From the NCBI GenBank assembly GCA_903845045.1, contig CAIMWA010000281.1:1-50149 (forward strand): a stretch of DNA of 50,149 bases, in the 5' to 3' direction. The position numbers and the translations under genes were made by a program. The notes below the pieces were generated by a model. It worked only from the letters and a program-made list of their open reading frames with translations. It was not told where the DNA came from and made no database searches. This document shows positions 19,701 through 27,519 of the stretch, one piece after another. Position 1 is the stretch's first letter, and each line of letters opens with the position of its first letter. The DNA is from an uncultured delta proteobacterium. GTDB taxonomy: Bacteria > Myxococcota_A > Polyangia > Polyangiales > Ga0077539.

Positions 19701-21095
19701 CCGTCGGCGCCCGAGGTCGAGGAGCTGTCGTCGTCGTCGCTCATGGAGGTGTTCCCCGGCGGCGCGATGCGCTTCATCGTCGGCGACGCCACCCTCGACG
19801 ACGAGACGCACGCCCGCATGACGCTGCAGCCCGTGGCCCCGGAGGTCGAGATGCTCGCGCTCCGCGGCGGCACGCTCCCGGCCCTCGGCGCGGTGCCCGG
19901 TCCCGACGACATCGCCTCGACGCGCCCCATCGAGCTCGTGGTGCGGCGCCCGGCCACGCAGCCCCCGGTGCGCGCGGCGCGGCGTTCGTCCGACGACGAG
20001 ATGCACCCGCTGCTCGCGGGGAGCGTCGCCGAGGAGTCGAAGGAGATCACCCTCGGCCAGGCCGAAGAGCTGTCGCTTTCGCGCGCGGACCTCGACGCCC
20101 TCGACGCGTACACCCTCGGTCCGGTGCCCGCGGCCTTCGAGCCCGTCGCGCCGAAGGCCCTCGGTCCGTCGACCGCCGACGAGGGTCCGTCGCTCGACGA
20201 CCTCGCGGCGCTGGTGCGCGTTCCGACGGCAGAGCTTGGACGCTCGGCCCCGCCGCCGCCGCTGGCCGATGCGCCCGTCGACGTCATCGCCGAGGCGCTC
20301 GCCGTCCCCGCGGAGGCTCCTGCGAGCGTGTCCGGCGATGGCAGCGTGAAGGTCTCCGACGACGGCACGGTGAGCGTCTCCGTGGCGCCTGCGGCGTTGT
20401 CCGTGGCGCCCGCGGCGCTGCCCGAAGCGCCGGCCGCCGTGGTGACCCCGCCGAAGCCCGCGGCGCTCCCGGAGCTTCCGCCGGAGCCCGTGCGCGAGGT
20501 GCTCTCCATGCCCGCGCTGCCGCCGATGCGCGACGAGGGCGCCGCGCCAGGCTCGTGGCGGCGCACGCTCGGTCTCATGGCCGGCGTGGTCGTCGCGCTG
20601 GGTCTCAGCTACGCGGCGATGCGGTGGTTCCTCGACGGCCAGGTGGCGCTCGAGCCCGAGCCCACGACGCCGACGACGCCCATGGCGCCGGCGGTCCGCG
20701 ACGCGGGTCCCGCGGCGGCAACGGTCGACGCGGCGGTGCGCGCGACGCCGCGGACGGTGACCACCGGGAGCGAGATCATCCCGTCCGGTCCGGTGCCCGA
20801 TGGACCCGCGCCGGCGCTGACGGCCAACGGCCTCTACCGCGACGCGGCGCCCTACCTCGACGGCGGCGCATTGCCCGAGGGCCGCGGCGTGCTGGTGATC
20901 CCGCTGCCGCGCCGCCCGGCGGGCCCCGTGGAGGTGTCCATCTCGCGGCGTCCCGTGGGGGCCGCGCCGCTGCAGCGCGTGCTGCGCGAGGGCTTCTACT
21001 CGGTGCAGTTCCGCTCGGCGATGCTGACGAGCAACCAGTTCGTGGTGGTGCGCCGGGGCGTGGCCTCGGTGCTCGAGCCGCCCAACGAGCACTGA
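16743..21095 (+). CDS. Very large receiver-domain protein with Pro/Ala-rich linker and a late transmembrane segment
   Basis: RRALIVDDDPAVLAQFGDLLRGAGM...DVILADILMPGVDGFAFCRAIR...; a second degenerate receiver-like region upstream; TM GLMAGVVVALGLSYAAMRWF near the C-terminus. Confidence 0.8.
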   Translation: MLDPSAPVQPPDEDPRSAFVRHLPRKIVEIKATLGAVLADPSQLRMRDELRRRAQAVLVLARTHQLPTLGDGLQALIDALDEHRGDATLGRPQLDRVTALAASLASRAALDTRDAHASTAPSMAAPTLTRSEVPMTRTLVPGIPLARGEHAPPVGAMVRALSHRSPAYGPARLTAPPADGASRTPLAHATQVLFAGSAVRAQTLLAALGHDADVTLAHSSDEALARARDAAPDVVVAEDAPPWDGARLAARMAADALVRFIPVIVVAAVGEAANALRARCSEAFDVVEADVDGERLHVRVQRALRGSPSMPPPTSHELGELTLDELVRALQDELRRGLAGATLPSHRSAHIPLGAGDEVLAATWEAIARIRTVVEERSNGAVRFDLPITPRGLVGAEVFSPGAVSDPALQDEPADDPLTGRRALIVDDDPAVLAQFGDLLRGAGMTVTLHNDGAEALEGARRDLPDVILADILMPGVDGFAFCRAIRRDVALRHTPVILLSWREDLLFRMRELGARASGYLRKESDGSAILARVRATLRSRARTLRRIADLVPGAEVRGRLERVGSFALLEGTARSLGDASVTLADAGSVTELELRQGSLVAATRTSQDGALARGEVALARALGLNAARFAVRRASHPVRENIHGRLAEVLARCARQVTALEEAVSGASLLEVLRVDFDADSALEYASSLPAPMRVAVERMVQGDSPRDMVLRDGVAPQELEPLLIELARRGAVQRVVGRNREDLAEALRERAVAQESNGEGASWETFDASSPRPAPSVRGAVSDVLAKITRPLSRMTPVDSLADAVWRELRDSVDDPGAPAEPPPKALRPTSPASPRPADAPVPIPAPVSAEEQWNLPSDRPRAAPATEAPPAPPPEAPAEGSAPGIPTVQPGVASEPPPSVRAPAPAARRSPLSEIPEASEMPTEEHPIDEALLRASRRPAPLSVPSPAPSFVPGPPVAKRDLDPLSHVPDYDPLSHVPDFIPQPSAPEVEELSSSSLMEVFPGGAMRFIVGDATLDDETHARMTLQPVAPEVEMLALRGGTLPALGAVPGPDDIASTRPIELVVRRPATQPPVRAARRSSDDEMHPLLAGSVAEESKEITLGQAEELSLSRADLDALDAYTLGPVPAAFEPVAPKALGPSTADEGPSLDDLAALVRVPTAELGRSAPPPPLADAPVDVIAEALAVPAEAPASVSGDGSVKVSDDGTVSVSVAPAALSVAPAALPEAPAAVVTPPKPAALPELPPEPVREVLSMPALPPMRDEGAAPGSWRRTLGLMAGVVVALGLSYAAMRWFLDGQVALEPEPTTPTTPMAPAVRDAGPAAATVDAAVRATPRTVTTGSEIIPSGPVPDGPAPALTANGLYRDAAPYLDGGALPEGRGVLVIPLPRRPAGPVEVSISRRPVGAAPLQRVLREGFYSVQFRSAMLTSNQFVVVRRGVASVLEPPNEH

Positions 21096-21096
21096 C

Positions 21097-23320
21097 GTGC
21101 GCCCCGTGCGTCGCGCGCTGCGAGGGCTCCTGGCGCTCGCCGCGATGGGGTGCCGCCCCGACGAGCGCACGGCGGTGCCCCCGGGCTCCCGCGGCGCGCC
21201 CTTGCCTCCCGCCGCCGTCGCCGCGAGCGAGCAGGGACCGCTCGTCACGGACCTCCTCGACGCCTTCGCCCGCGGCAGCATCGACACCGACGGTCCCGTC
21301 GTCGACCTCGGCGAGGCGCAGTCGGCGAACTACGTCTACGGCGCCGCGCCGCTGCGCACCGAGACGCTCCAAGGCGACTCCTGGGCGGGCGTGGGATCGC
21401 GGCTGTCGCTTCGCGTTCCCATCGACCACGGCGGCGGCGACGACGACGCCCTGGACCGCCCGGCGTCGGTGCGCGTGCGCGTGCGTCGTGCGACGGGGCG
21501 CAGCGTGGCGCTGGTCGTCGACGGGCTGCTCACCCGGGCCGCGCGGCTGCCCCCCGACGGCGCCGCGGGCGTGCTCGACCTCCCGGTGCCCGCGGACCGC
21601 TTCACGCGCTCGCCGGTGGAGATCGAGCTGCGCTTCACGGGTCCGCGGCCCGCGCCGGGGGCGCCGCCGCATGCGGTGGTCGAGGTCGACTGGGTGCACC
21701 TCGCGCGCAGCGATGCCACGCCGACGGTGGTGGCCTCGCTCTTCAACGACGTGACCCTCGGCGGACCTCCGCGCCGCGCCCTCGCGTTCCACCCGCCGAC
21801 GGTGCTGGGCGTCACCCGGGTGCTGCCGCCGCGCGCGGTGTTCCGGGCGTCGCTGGGGGCCGAGGCGCCGCATGGAGCGAGCCGCGCTCCGCAGCCGTTG
21901 CCCGTGCGGGTGCGCGTCGAGCTCGACGGCGAGGGCGCCCTCGAGCAGCGCGTCGACGTGGTCCCCAACGCCCCGTGGACCGACGTGTCGCTGGACCTCT
22001 CGCGCTGGGCGGGCCGCGCCGCGCGCATCACCGTGGGGGCGCCGGGCGTGGCCGGGGTGCGTCTGGCCCTGGCGTCGCCGCGCTTCGAGGCGCCGCGAAC
22101 CGAGGCTGCCCACGCGCCGCCGCCGGTGCAGGTGGTGCTCGTGGTGCTGCGCGGGCTGCGTCCCGACCGGCTGTGGCCCGAGCTGTCGGCGCACCTCTCC
22201 GCCGGGGGCTTCGCGCGGCTGCTGCGCGAGGGGCTCTGGGCCGAGGCGACGGCGCCGACGATGCGCCCGTGGGCCGCGCTGACGAGCGCCACGACGGGCC
22301 TCCCTGCCGACGTGCACCGCGTCGTCGAGACCACCGACCTGCTCTCCGAGGACGCCCCCACCCTCGCCACGGACCTCGTCGCCCACGGCGTGCGCGTCGA
22401 CTGCTTCAGCGACGAGCCCCTATGGTTCGGCAGCGGCGCCGACCGGGGCTGCGCGACGCGCTGGAGCTGCGGCGATCACCCGGGATGCCGCACCGACGCG
22501 ACGCTCGCGGCGGGGGCCGACGCCGTGGCCCACGAGCGCTCGGGGCCGCGCCTCGCGCTGGTCGTGAGCCGCATGGGGTCGTTCCCGTTGGACCCGGCGC
22601 CCGAGCAGGTCACGGCCCCTCGACGCCACGCCCTACGAGGGCACGCTGACGCCGGCGCAGACGCGGGTGCTGGCCGACCGCGCGCACCACGGCGAGGTGC
22701 GCCTCGAAGCCCGCGACCAGGACCGGCTGAACCTCCTCTACGACGCCACGCTGCGCGCCGCCGACGCGGGGCTCGCGCACCTGCTGCAGCGCATCTCCGA
22801 CGTGCACGGCGAGGGGCGCACGCTGGTGGTGGTGGTCGGCGACCGGGGCGTTCCGCTGGGCGAGCGGCACGCCGTGTGGGAGGGCACCATGGCGCAGCGC
22901 GAGGCCCGCACGACGGCGTTGCTGGTGTGGGGCGCGGCGACGGTGCCGGGGCGCGTGGTGGCGCCGCTGGGCGTCGTCGATGGCGCGGCGACGGTGCTCG
23001 AGGCCTTGGGGCTCGAGGTCCCCGCGGAGTTCGAGGGGCGCTCGGCGCGCGTGCCCGCGGCCTTCCACGACCGGGCGTTCACCGTCGAGGGCGACCTGCG
23101 CGGCGCGCTCGGCGTGCGCTTCGACGGGCTGCTGGCGCTGCCGCGTCCCATGGCGCTGGGCGGCGGCCTCTCGCTCCTGGCCGTCGACGACCCCGACGGC
23201 GAGGACGCCGGGGCGCTGCGTCCCGTGGCGCGGGCGCTGGCGTGGCAGTCCCTCGCGCAGGCCTCGACGGCGGCGGGGCGGCGCGTGTTCCGCCCGTCGA
23301 CGCGGGTCATCGCGCCCTGA
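21097..23320 (+). pseudogene. Sulfatase/alkaline-phosphatase-superfamily-like lipoprotein with an apparent frameshift
   Basis: N-terminal frame 21097 onward runs to ...PEQVTAPRR; from about 22620 the coherent continuation (LDATPYEGTLTPAQTRVLADRAHHGEVRLEARDQDRLNLLYDATLRAADAGLAHLL) is in the +1 frame, ending at 23320. Confidence 0.65.
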
Positions 23321-23363
23321 CGGGAGGTTTGCGCGGGGGCGCGTTCGTGGGATCGTCCGGGGC

Positions 23364-23915
23364 GTGCCTGCCGCGCCGCCTTCGCCGACGTTGATCGACC
23401 GCCTGCTCGCCGAGAAGGTGCTCTTCCCGCTGCTGGGCATCGCGCTGCTCGGGTCGCTGATGTTCATGGGGCTGCGGCCGAAGCACTACGGTCCCGCGCC
23501 CGATTTCGAGCTTCCGAGCGTGAGCGCCGAGGGCGCCGTGGCCGAGCCGCAGGTGCGTCTGCAGTCGCTGCGGGGCTCCGTGGTGCTCCTGGATTTCTGG
23601 GCAACCTGGTGCGGACCGTGCCGCGCCGAGCTCCCCATCCTCGCGTCGCTGCATCGTCGCTACGAGGCGCGGGGGCTGCGGGTGGTGGGGGTGAACGTCG
23701 ACGAGGGCGGTCCGTCGCTGGTGCCGCAGTTCCAGCGGCATTTCGGCCTCGGGTACACGCTGGTCTACGACGACCGCGGCGAGGCCTCGCGGCTCTTCGG
23801 CGTGCAGGGGCTGCCCACGCTGGTGCTCATCGACCGCAGCGGCGAGGTGCGCCTGCGCCACGCCGGCGGCATCTCCGAGGACGACCTCGCGCACGCCATC
23901 GAGCAGGTGCTGTAG
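23364..23915 (+). CDS. Membrane-anchored TlpA-like thioredoxin
   Basis: LLDFWATWCGPCRAELPILASLHRRY, GVQGLPTLVLIDRSG; N-terminal TM. Confidence 0.9.
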   Translation: MPAAPPSPTLIDRLLAEKVLFPLLGIALLGSLMFMGLRPKHYGPAPDFELPSVSAEGAVAEPQVRLQSLRGSVVLLDFWATWCGPCRAELPILASLHRRYEARGLRVVGVNVDEGGPSLVPQFQRHFGLGYTLVYDDRGEASRLFGVQGLPTLVLIDRSGEVRLRHAGGISEDDLAHAIEQVL

Positions 23916-23932
23916 CGCTGCGGGGCTCGGTA

Positions 23933-23956
23933 GGGGGGGCGGGAACCCCCGCTTTT
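23933..23956 (+). terminator. Possible intrinsic terminator
   Basis: gggggggcgggaacccccgctttt: G/C stem followed by TTTT, 18 nt after the thioredoxin stop. Confidence 0.35.
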
Positions 23957-23982
23957 CGGTCAGGGCTCGGTGCGTCCGCGGA

Positions 23983-24173
23983 AGCCCCCACCCCCGGCCC
24001 CGCCCCCACACAGGTGGGGGCAGGGAGGCCGGAAGAATCATGGGGAACCGCAGTCGCCGTCGTGCGCCACCGCCGCAGGAGCCTGGCCGTCGGGCGCTCC
24101 AGGCCCCGCCGCACGATGCACCCCTCCGGACACCCTGCCCCCACTCGTGGGGGCGGGGCAGGGGGTGGGGGCT
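23983..24173. repeat. REPIN-like pair of inverted C-rich repeats
   Basis: agcccccacccccggccccgcccccacacaggtgggggcaggg (23983-24025) and the inverted copy ccctgcccccactcgtgggggcggggcagggggtgggggct (24133-24173); each arm contains its own hairpin. Confidence 0.85.
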
Positions 24174-24234
24174 CGCGCTTTCACTGTGAATTTCAGCGTT
24201 CTGACGGCAACGCAGCGCTTCCTCGGATCCCCGC

Positions 24235-25335
24235 TCAGTAGATCCCCGGCACGATGCGCCAGCGCACCCGCGCGCAGTACCGCGCCCACAGCTCGCCGTA
24301 CTTCTCCTGGCAGCGCCGGTCGTCGTCGATCTGCCGCGGCACCAGCAGCGCCACGTAATACAGCGGATACATCCACGGACCGACGGCCCCGGGCCACCCG
24401 AGCGCCAACGCCAGCCCCGACGCCATGAGCACCTCGCCCAGGTAGTTGATGTGCCGTGAGAGTCCCCAGAAGCCACTGCACAGAAGCGTGCGCGCGCCGT
24501 CGGTGACGGTGCCCGGGACGAGCACCCCGAAGGCGTGCTTCGACGGCTGCGTCTTGAACCAGAACTTCTGCAGGTTGGCGCCGCGGGAGAGCGCCCATCC
24601 GGTGAAGAACACCGCCGCCGCTGCGACCAGCGCCCACGCCGGCATCTGCGGATCAGGGCGCCCCGCCACGTTCCAGAGCCCGACGCCATAGAAGTACGGA
24701 TAGAACACGATGCAGCCCCAGCCGAGCTTGAAGCCGACGCGCTCCGCGAAGAAGTCGTACGTGTAGAGGTGCACCTCTTCGAAGAAGAGGTATTCGCACA
24801 CGAAGAACGAGAAGAGCGCCACGTGCAGCGCCACCGACGCCGGGAGGTGTCCGTTCACCGCCGCGGCGTGCGCCGCGAAGGAGAGCAGGTTCAGCTCCAG
24901 CAGCACCGCCCCGACGAGGTAGAGCACCATCTTGGCGTCGGCGCGTCCGCCCGGGGTCTGCGGGTTCTCGAGGCGGCCGAGGTAGAGGTCCGCGGCGAGG
25001 CCCTTGGACGTCGGCGGGGCGGGCAAGACCATCGCGAAGGTGAAGAGCAGCCCGAGCACGCAGGCCCCGCCGAGGCCCTCCCAGCGGTGCACCCACAGAA
25101 AGTCCGCGGGGACGACGCCCGCGCGCACCGCGGCGAAGGCGAGCGCGAGCACCACGCCGAGCACGAGCAGGCCGTTGAGCCGGTAGCGCAGGCGGTTGCC
25201 CGCGGCGTCGCGCACGTAGCCCTCGACGCCGCGCGCGGGCAGCACGAGGTGCAGCAGGAACACCAGCCCGTGCACGAGCCACGGTGCGAAGAAGCCCAGC
25301 GCGAGGGAGCGAGCATCGGCGGCGAACGAGGGCAT
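24235..25335 (-). CDS. ERG4/ERG24 family (delta14-/delta7-type) sterol reductase-like membrane protein
   Basis: LCSGFWGLSRHINYLGEVLMASGLAL and CQEKYGELWARYCARVRWRIVPGIY match the C-terminal family signature; polytopic membrane protein. Confidence 0.85.
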   Translation of the reverse strand: MPSFAADARSLALGFFAPWLVHGLVFLLHLVLPARGVEGYVRDAAGNRLRYRLNGLLVLGVVLALAFAAVRAGVVPADFLWVHRWEGLGGACVLGLLFTFAMVLPAPPTSKGLAADLYLGRLENPQTPGGRADAKMVLYLVGAVLLELNLLSFAAHAAAVNGHLPASVALHVALFSFFVCEYLFFEEVHLYTYDFFAERVGFKLGWGCIVFYPYFYGVGLWNVAGRPDPQMPAWALVAAAAVFFTGWALSRGANLQKFWFKTQPSKHAFGVLVPGTVTDGARTLLCSGFWGLSRHINYLGEVLMASGLALALGWPGAVGPWMYPLYYVALLVPRQIDDDRRCQEKYGELWARYCARVRWRIVPGIY

Positions 25336-25373
25336 CGGGCGTCGACGCTACACTGCGCCGTGCGTCCGGTCGC

Positions 25374-26066
25374 TCAGGACGCACGCAGCGTGAAGCGAAA
25401 GTCGCAGCGGGCCGCGCCCTCGGCCAGTGTTCCTGCGCGGTGCAGGGCGAGCGGGGATCCGTCGCGGTCGACGAAGGCGCGATCGACCTCGCAGAAGAGC
25501 GGGGCGAGGCGCGCGCGGTCGAGGGCGCCGAGGAGGTCCACGAAGCGGCACGCGGCGACGTCGAAGGCGAGGGCGTCGGGCAGCGCCTCGACGCGCGCCA
25601 CGCGGGCGTTGAAGAGCCGTGAAACCAGGGCCTTCGCGAACCGCGCGCGCTCCGCCGGCGTCGCCGCGGCCCAGTCGTCGACCGCCAGCGCGGGCTGGAA
25701 CTGCGCGAGAAAGCGCGCCCCCGACGTGCGCACCACGACGCCGAGGAGGGCGTGGGACCGATGCTCGTCGAGGCCCAGGTCGAGGCGCAGCACGTCGTCG
25801 AGGAGCAGCACCGGGCGAAGCTGCTGGCGGGTGAGGGCGTCGTCGCGGTCCCGCGGGCGGGCGAGGGCGCGCAGCGGGTCGGCGAGGACGGCGCGGCGGG
25901 CGAGGTGCAGCACGGCGCGCGCGACGCCCACGGTGCCGAGCTCGTGGCGCAGCACCGACAGCGCGAGGGGCGCGCTCTGCGTCGCGTCGAACGCCGCGAG
26001 GGCCGCCGGGGTGATGGGCGCGAGCACCGGGAGCGAGCGTCGCGGGGCGGTGCCCGGCGCGGTCAT
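25374..26066 (-). CDS. L-2-amino-thiazoline-4-carboxylic acid hydrolase-like family protein
   Basis: C-terminal LAPLFCEVDRAFVDRDGSPLALHRAGTLAEGAARCDFRF. Confidence 0.65.
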   Translation of the reverse strand: MTAPGTAPRRSLPVLAPITPAALAAFDATQSAPLALSVLRHELGTVGVARAVLHLARRAVLADPLRALARPRDRDDALTRQQLRPVLLLDDVLRLDLGLDEHRSHALLGVVVRTSGARFLAQFQPALAVDDWAAATPAERARFAKALVSRLFNARVARVEALPDALAFDVAACRFVDLLGALDRARLAPLFCEVDRAFVDRDGSPLALHRAGTLAEGAARCDFRFTLRAS

Positions 26067-26353
26067 GGAAGCCTGCGCCAGAAGCGCGGGTACACCTCGG
26101 TGATGGCCAGGTAGACGCTGAGCCCGGCGATGGCGATCCACGCCTCGGACGCGTACATGCGGCGGATCATGAGCTGCTGCGGGTCCATGGTGAGCGCGCG
26201 CGCGCCGAGGGGCCCCCAGCCCGCGCCCGGCGGACGCAGCACCGAGAACACCATGTACTGCGCGTACAGGATCTCGACGGCGAAGTTCACGACGATGACG
26301 CCGTGCAGGATCCTCCACGCGAGCGGTCGCGGCGGCACCGGGAGAGCGTCCAT
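26063..26353 (-). CDS. Small integral membrane protein (96 aa)
   Basis: Two hydrophobic segments; 4-nt overlap with the downstream gene. Confidence 0.7.
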   Translation of the reverse strand: MDALPVPPRPLAWRILHGVIVVNFAVEILYAQYMVFSVLRPPGAGWGPLGARALTMDPQQLMIRRMYASEAWIAIAGLSVYLAITEVYPRFWRRLP

Positions 26354-26469
26354 GGGCGCGACGCTAGCACGGGCCCTTCGGCGCAACCCGGCAACGGCGT
26401 CTCCCATGAAGTCTCGACGCGCTGCAGATCACCGTGCCGGTGCAGGTGCGCTGAGCCGCGCGCGACACG

Positions 26470-26913
26470 TCACGGGATGGGGCAGCCCCGAAGCTGGCAG
26501 CGCCGCGGGTCGGCGTGGCAGGGATCACCCGGGTACACGCATGCGCGCGAACCCTGGCCGCAGGGATCGAGCTGCTTCTCGATGCAACGTCCTTCGGGTG
26601 CTTGGTTGCAGTGCGCGTCGACGAGGCACTCGTTGCAGACGCACGCCCATCGCGGCGGCTGCGGCGCACCGTAGGCCTGCATCGCATCGATGGACCAATG
26701 ACAGCTCCGCCCGGCGTGGTCCGGGCACGCGTCGGAACACACTTGTTCGGCGGTGGCGAGCTGCGTGGGCTCCACGGTCGCGCAGGCGGCGCCACGGCGG
26801 GCGTCCGACGTCGCGCGGGGTCGTTCGTGCGCGGCGGTGTGCGCACAACGTCCCGACGCCAGCGCGACGGCGAGGAGCGCCACGTGGGGCGCGAGGTGCG
26901 TCGTTCGGGCCAT
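26470..26913 (-). CDS. Cys-rich secreted/lipoprotein-like protein (147 aa)
   Basis: Signal-like N-terminus MARTTHLAPHVALLAVALASGRCA followed by many cysteines. Confidence 0.6.
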   Translation of the reverse strand: MARTTHLAPHVALLAVALASGRCAHTAAHERPRATSDARRGAACATVEPTQLATAEQVCSDACPDHAGRSCHWSIDAMQAYGAPQPPRWACVCNECLVDAHCNQAPEGRCIEKQLDPCGQGSRACVYPGDPCHADPRRCQLRGCPIP

Positions 26914-26996
26914 GGCGGGGCGGAGCGTAGCGCGGCTCCGGAGGGGCCTGCGAGGTCACCGTTCCTCGGGTGGACGAAGGGGGGTAGGGTGACCTC

Positions 26997-27363
26997 ATGA
27001 GCGCGGCCGAGAAGCCGGGCCTGACGTACGACGAGTACCTGGCCGTCGAGTCGGCGGCGGGTGTCCGCCACGAGTTCGTCGACGGCGCGGCGTACGCGAT
27101 GTCCGGCGGAGAACCGGAGCACGCCCGGCTGAGCCTCGCCATCGGTGCCGAGCTGCGGCAATTGCTTCGCCGCGGGCCGTGCCAGGTGTTCTCGTCGGAT
27201 CTGAAGGTCCGGGTGATCGCTTCGGGGAACGCATACTACCCGGATGCGACGGTGATCTGTGGTCCCATCGAGCGGCATCCGGGAGACGTCCTGGCCGTCG
27301 TGAACCCGACGATGCTCGTCGAGGTCTTGTCGCCGACGACGGAGCGCTTCGACCGCGGGGGGA
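26997..27363 (+). pseudogene. Uma2-family (DUF820) endonuclease-like gene, 3' end missing at repeat element
   Basis: MSAAEKPGLTYDEYLAVESAAGVRHEFVDGAAYAMSGGEPEHARLSLAIGAELRQLLRRGPCQVFSSDLKVRV...YYPDATVICG...NPTMLVEVLSPTTERFDRGG, then the frame enters the repeat. Confidence 0.82.
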
Positions 27364-27493
27364 GGGGACGGTTTCAACATTTCAACATTTCGGTCCCACC
27401 GGAATTTCAAAACGCCAAAATTCGAGAAATCAGCGATTTCACGCCGCGCGATTTCCGGTGGGACCGGAATGGCAACTTGTTGAAACCGTCCCC
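27364..27493. repeat. Family B GGGGAC-type inverted-repeat element (130 bp)
   Basis: ggggacggtttcaacatttcaacatttcggtcccaccggaat ... atttccggtgggaccggaatggcaacttgttgaaaccgtcccc; terminal and subterminal (cggtcccaccgg/ccggtgggaccg) inverted repeats. Confidence 0.92.
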
Positions 27494-27519
27494 GGTGGGG
27501 CTGGGTGTACCGTCGCCCC

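Noticed and set aside
15678-21287. Very long antisense ORF (1869 aa) and similar giant Arg/Pro/His-rich ORFs throughout
   Set aside because: Shadow frames of high-GC genes; only the Obg part of this ORF is real. Composition is low-complexity and overlaps well-supported genes on the other strand.
23307-24689. 460-aa minus-strand ORF containing PHPLPRPHEWGQG and PPVWGRGRGWG
   Set aside because: It runs through the C-rich inverted repeats and overlaps the real thioredoxin and sterol reductase genes; the peptides are repeat translations.
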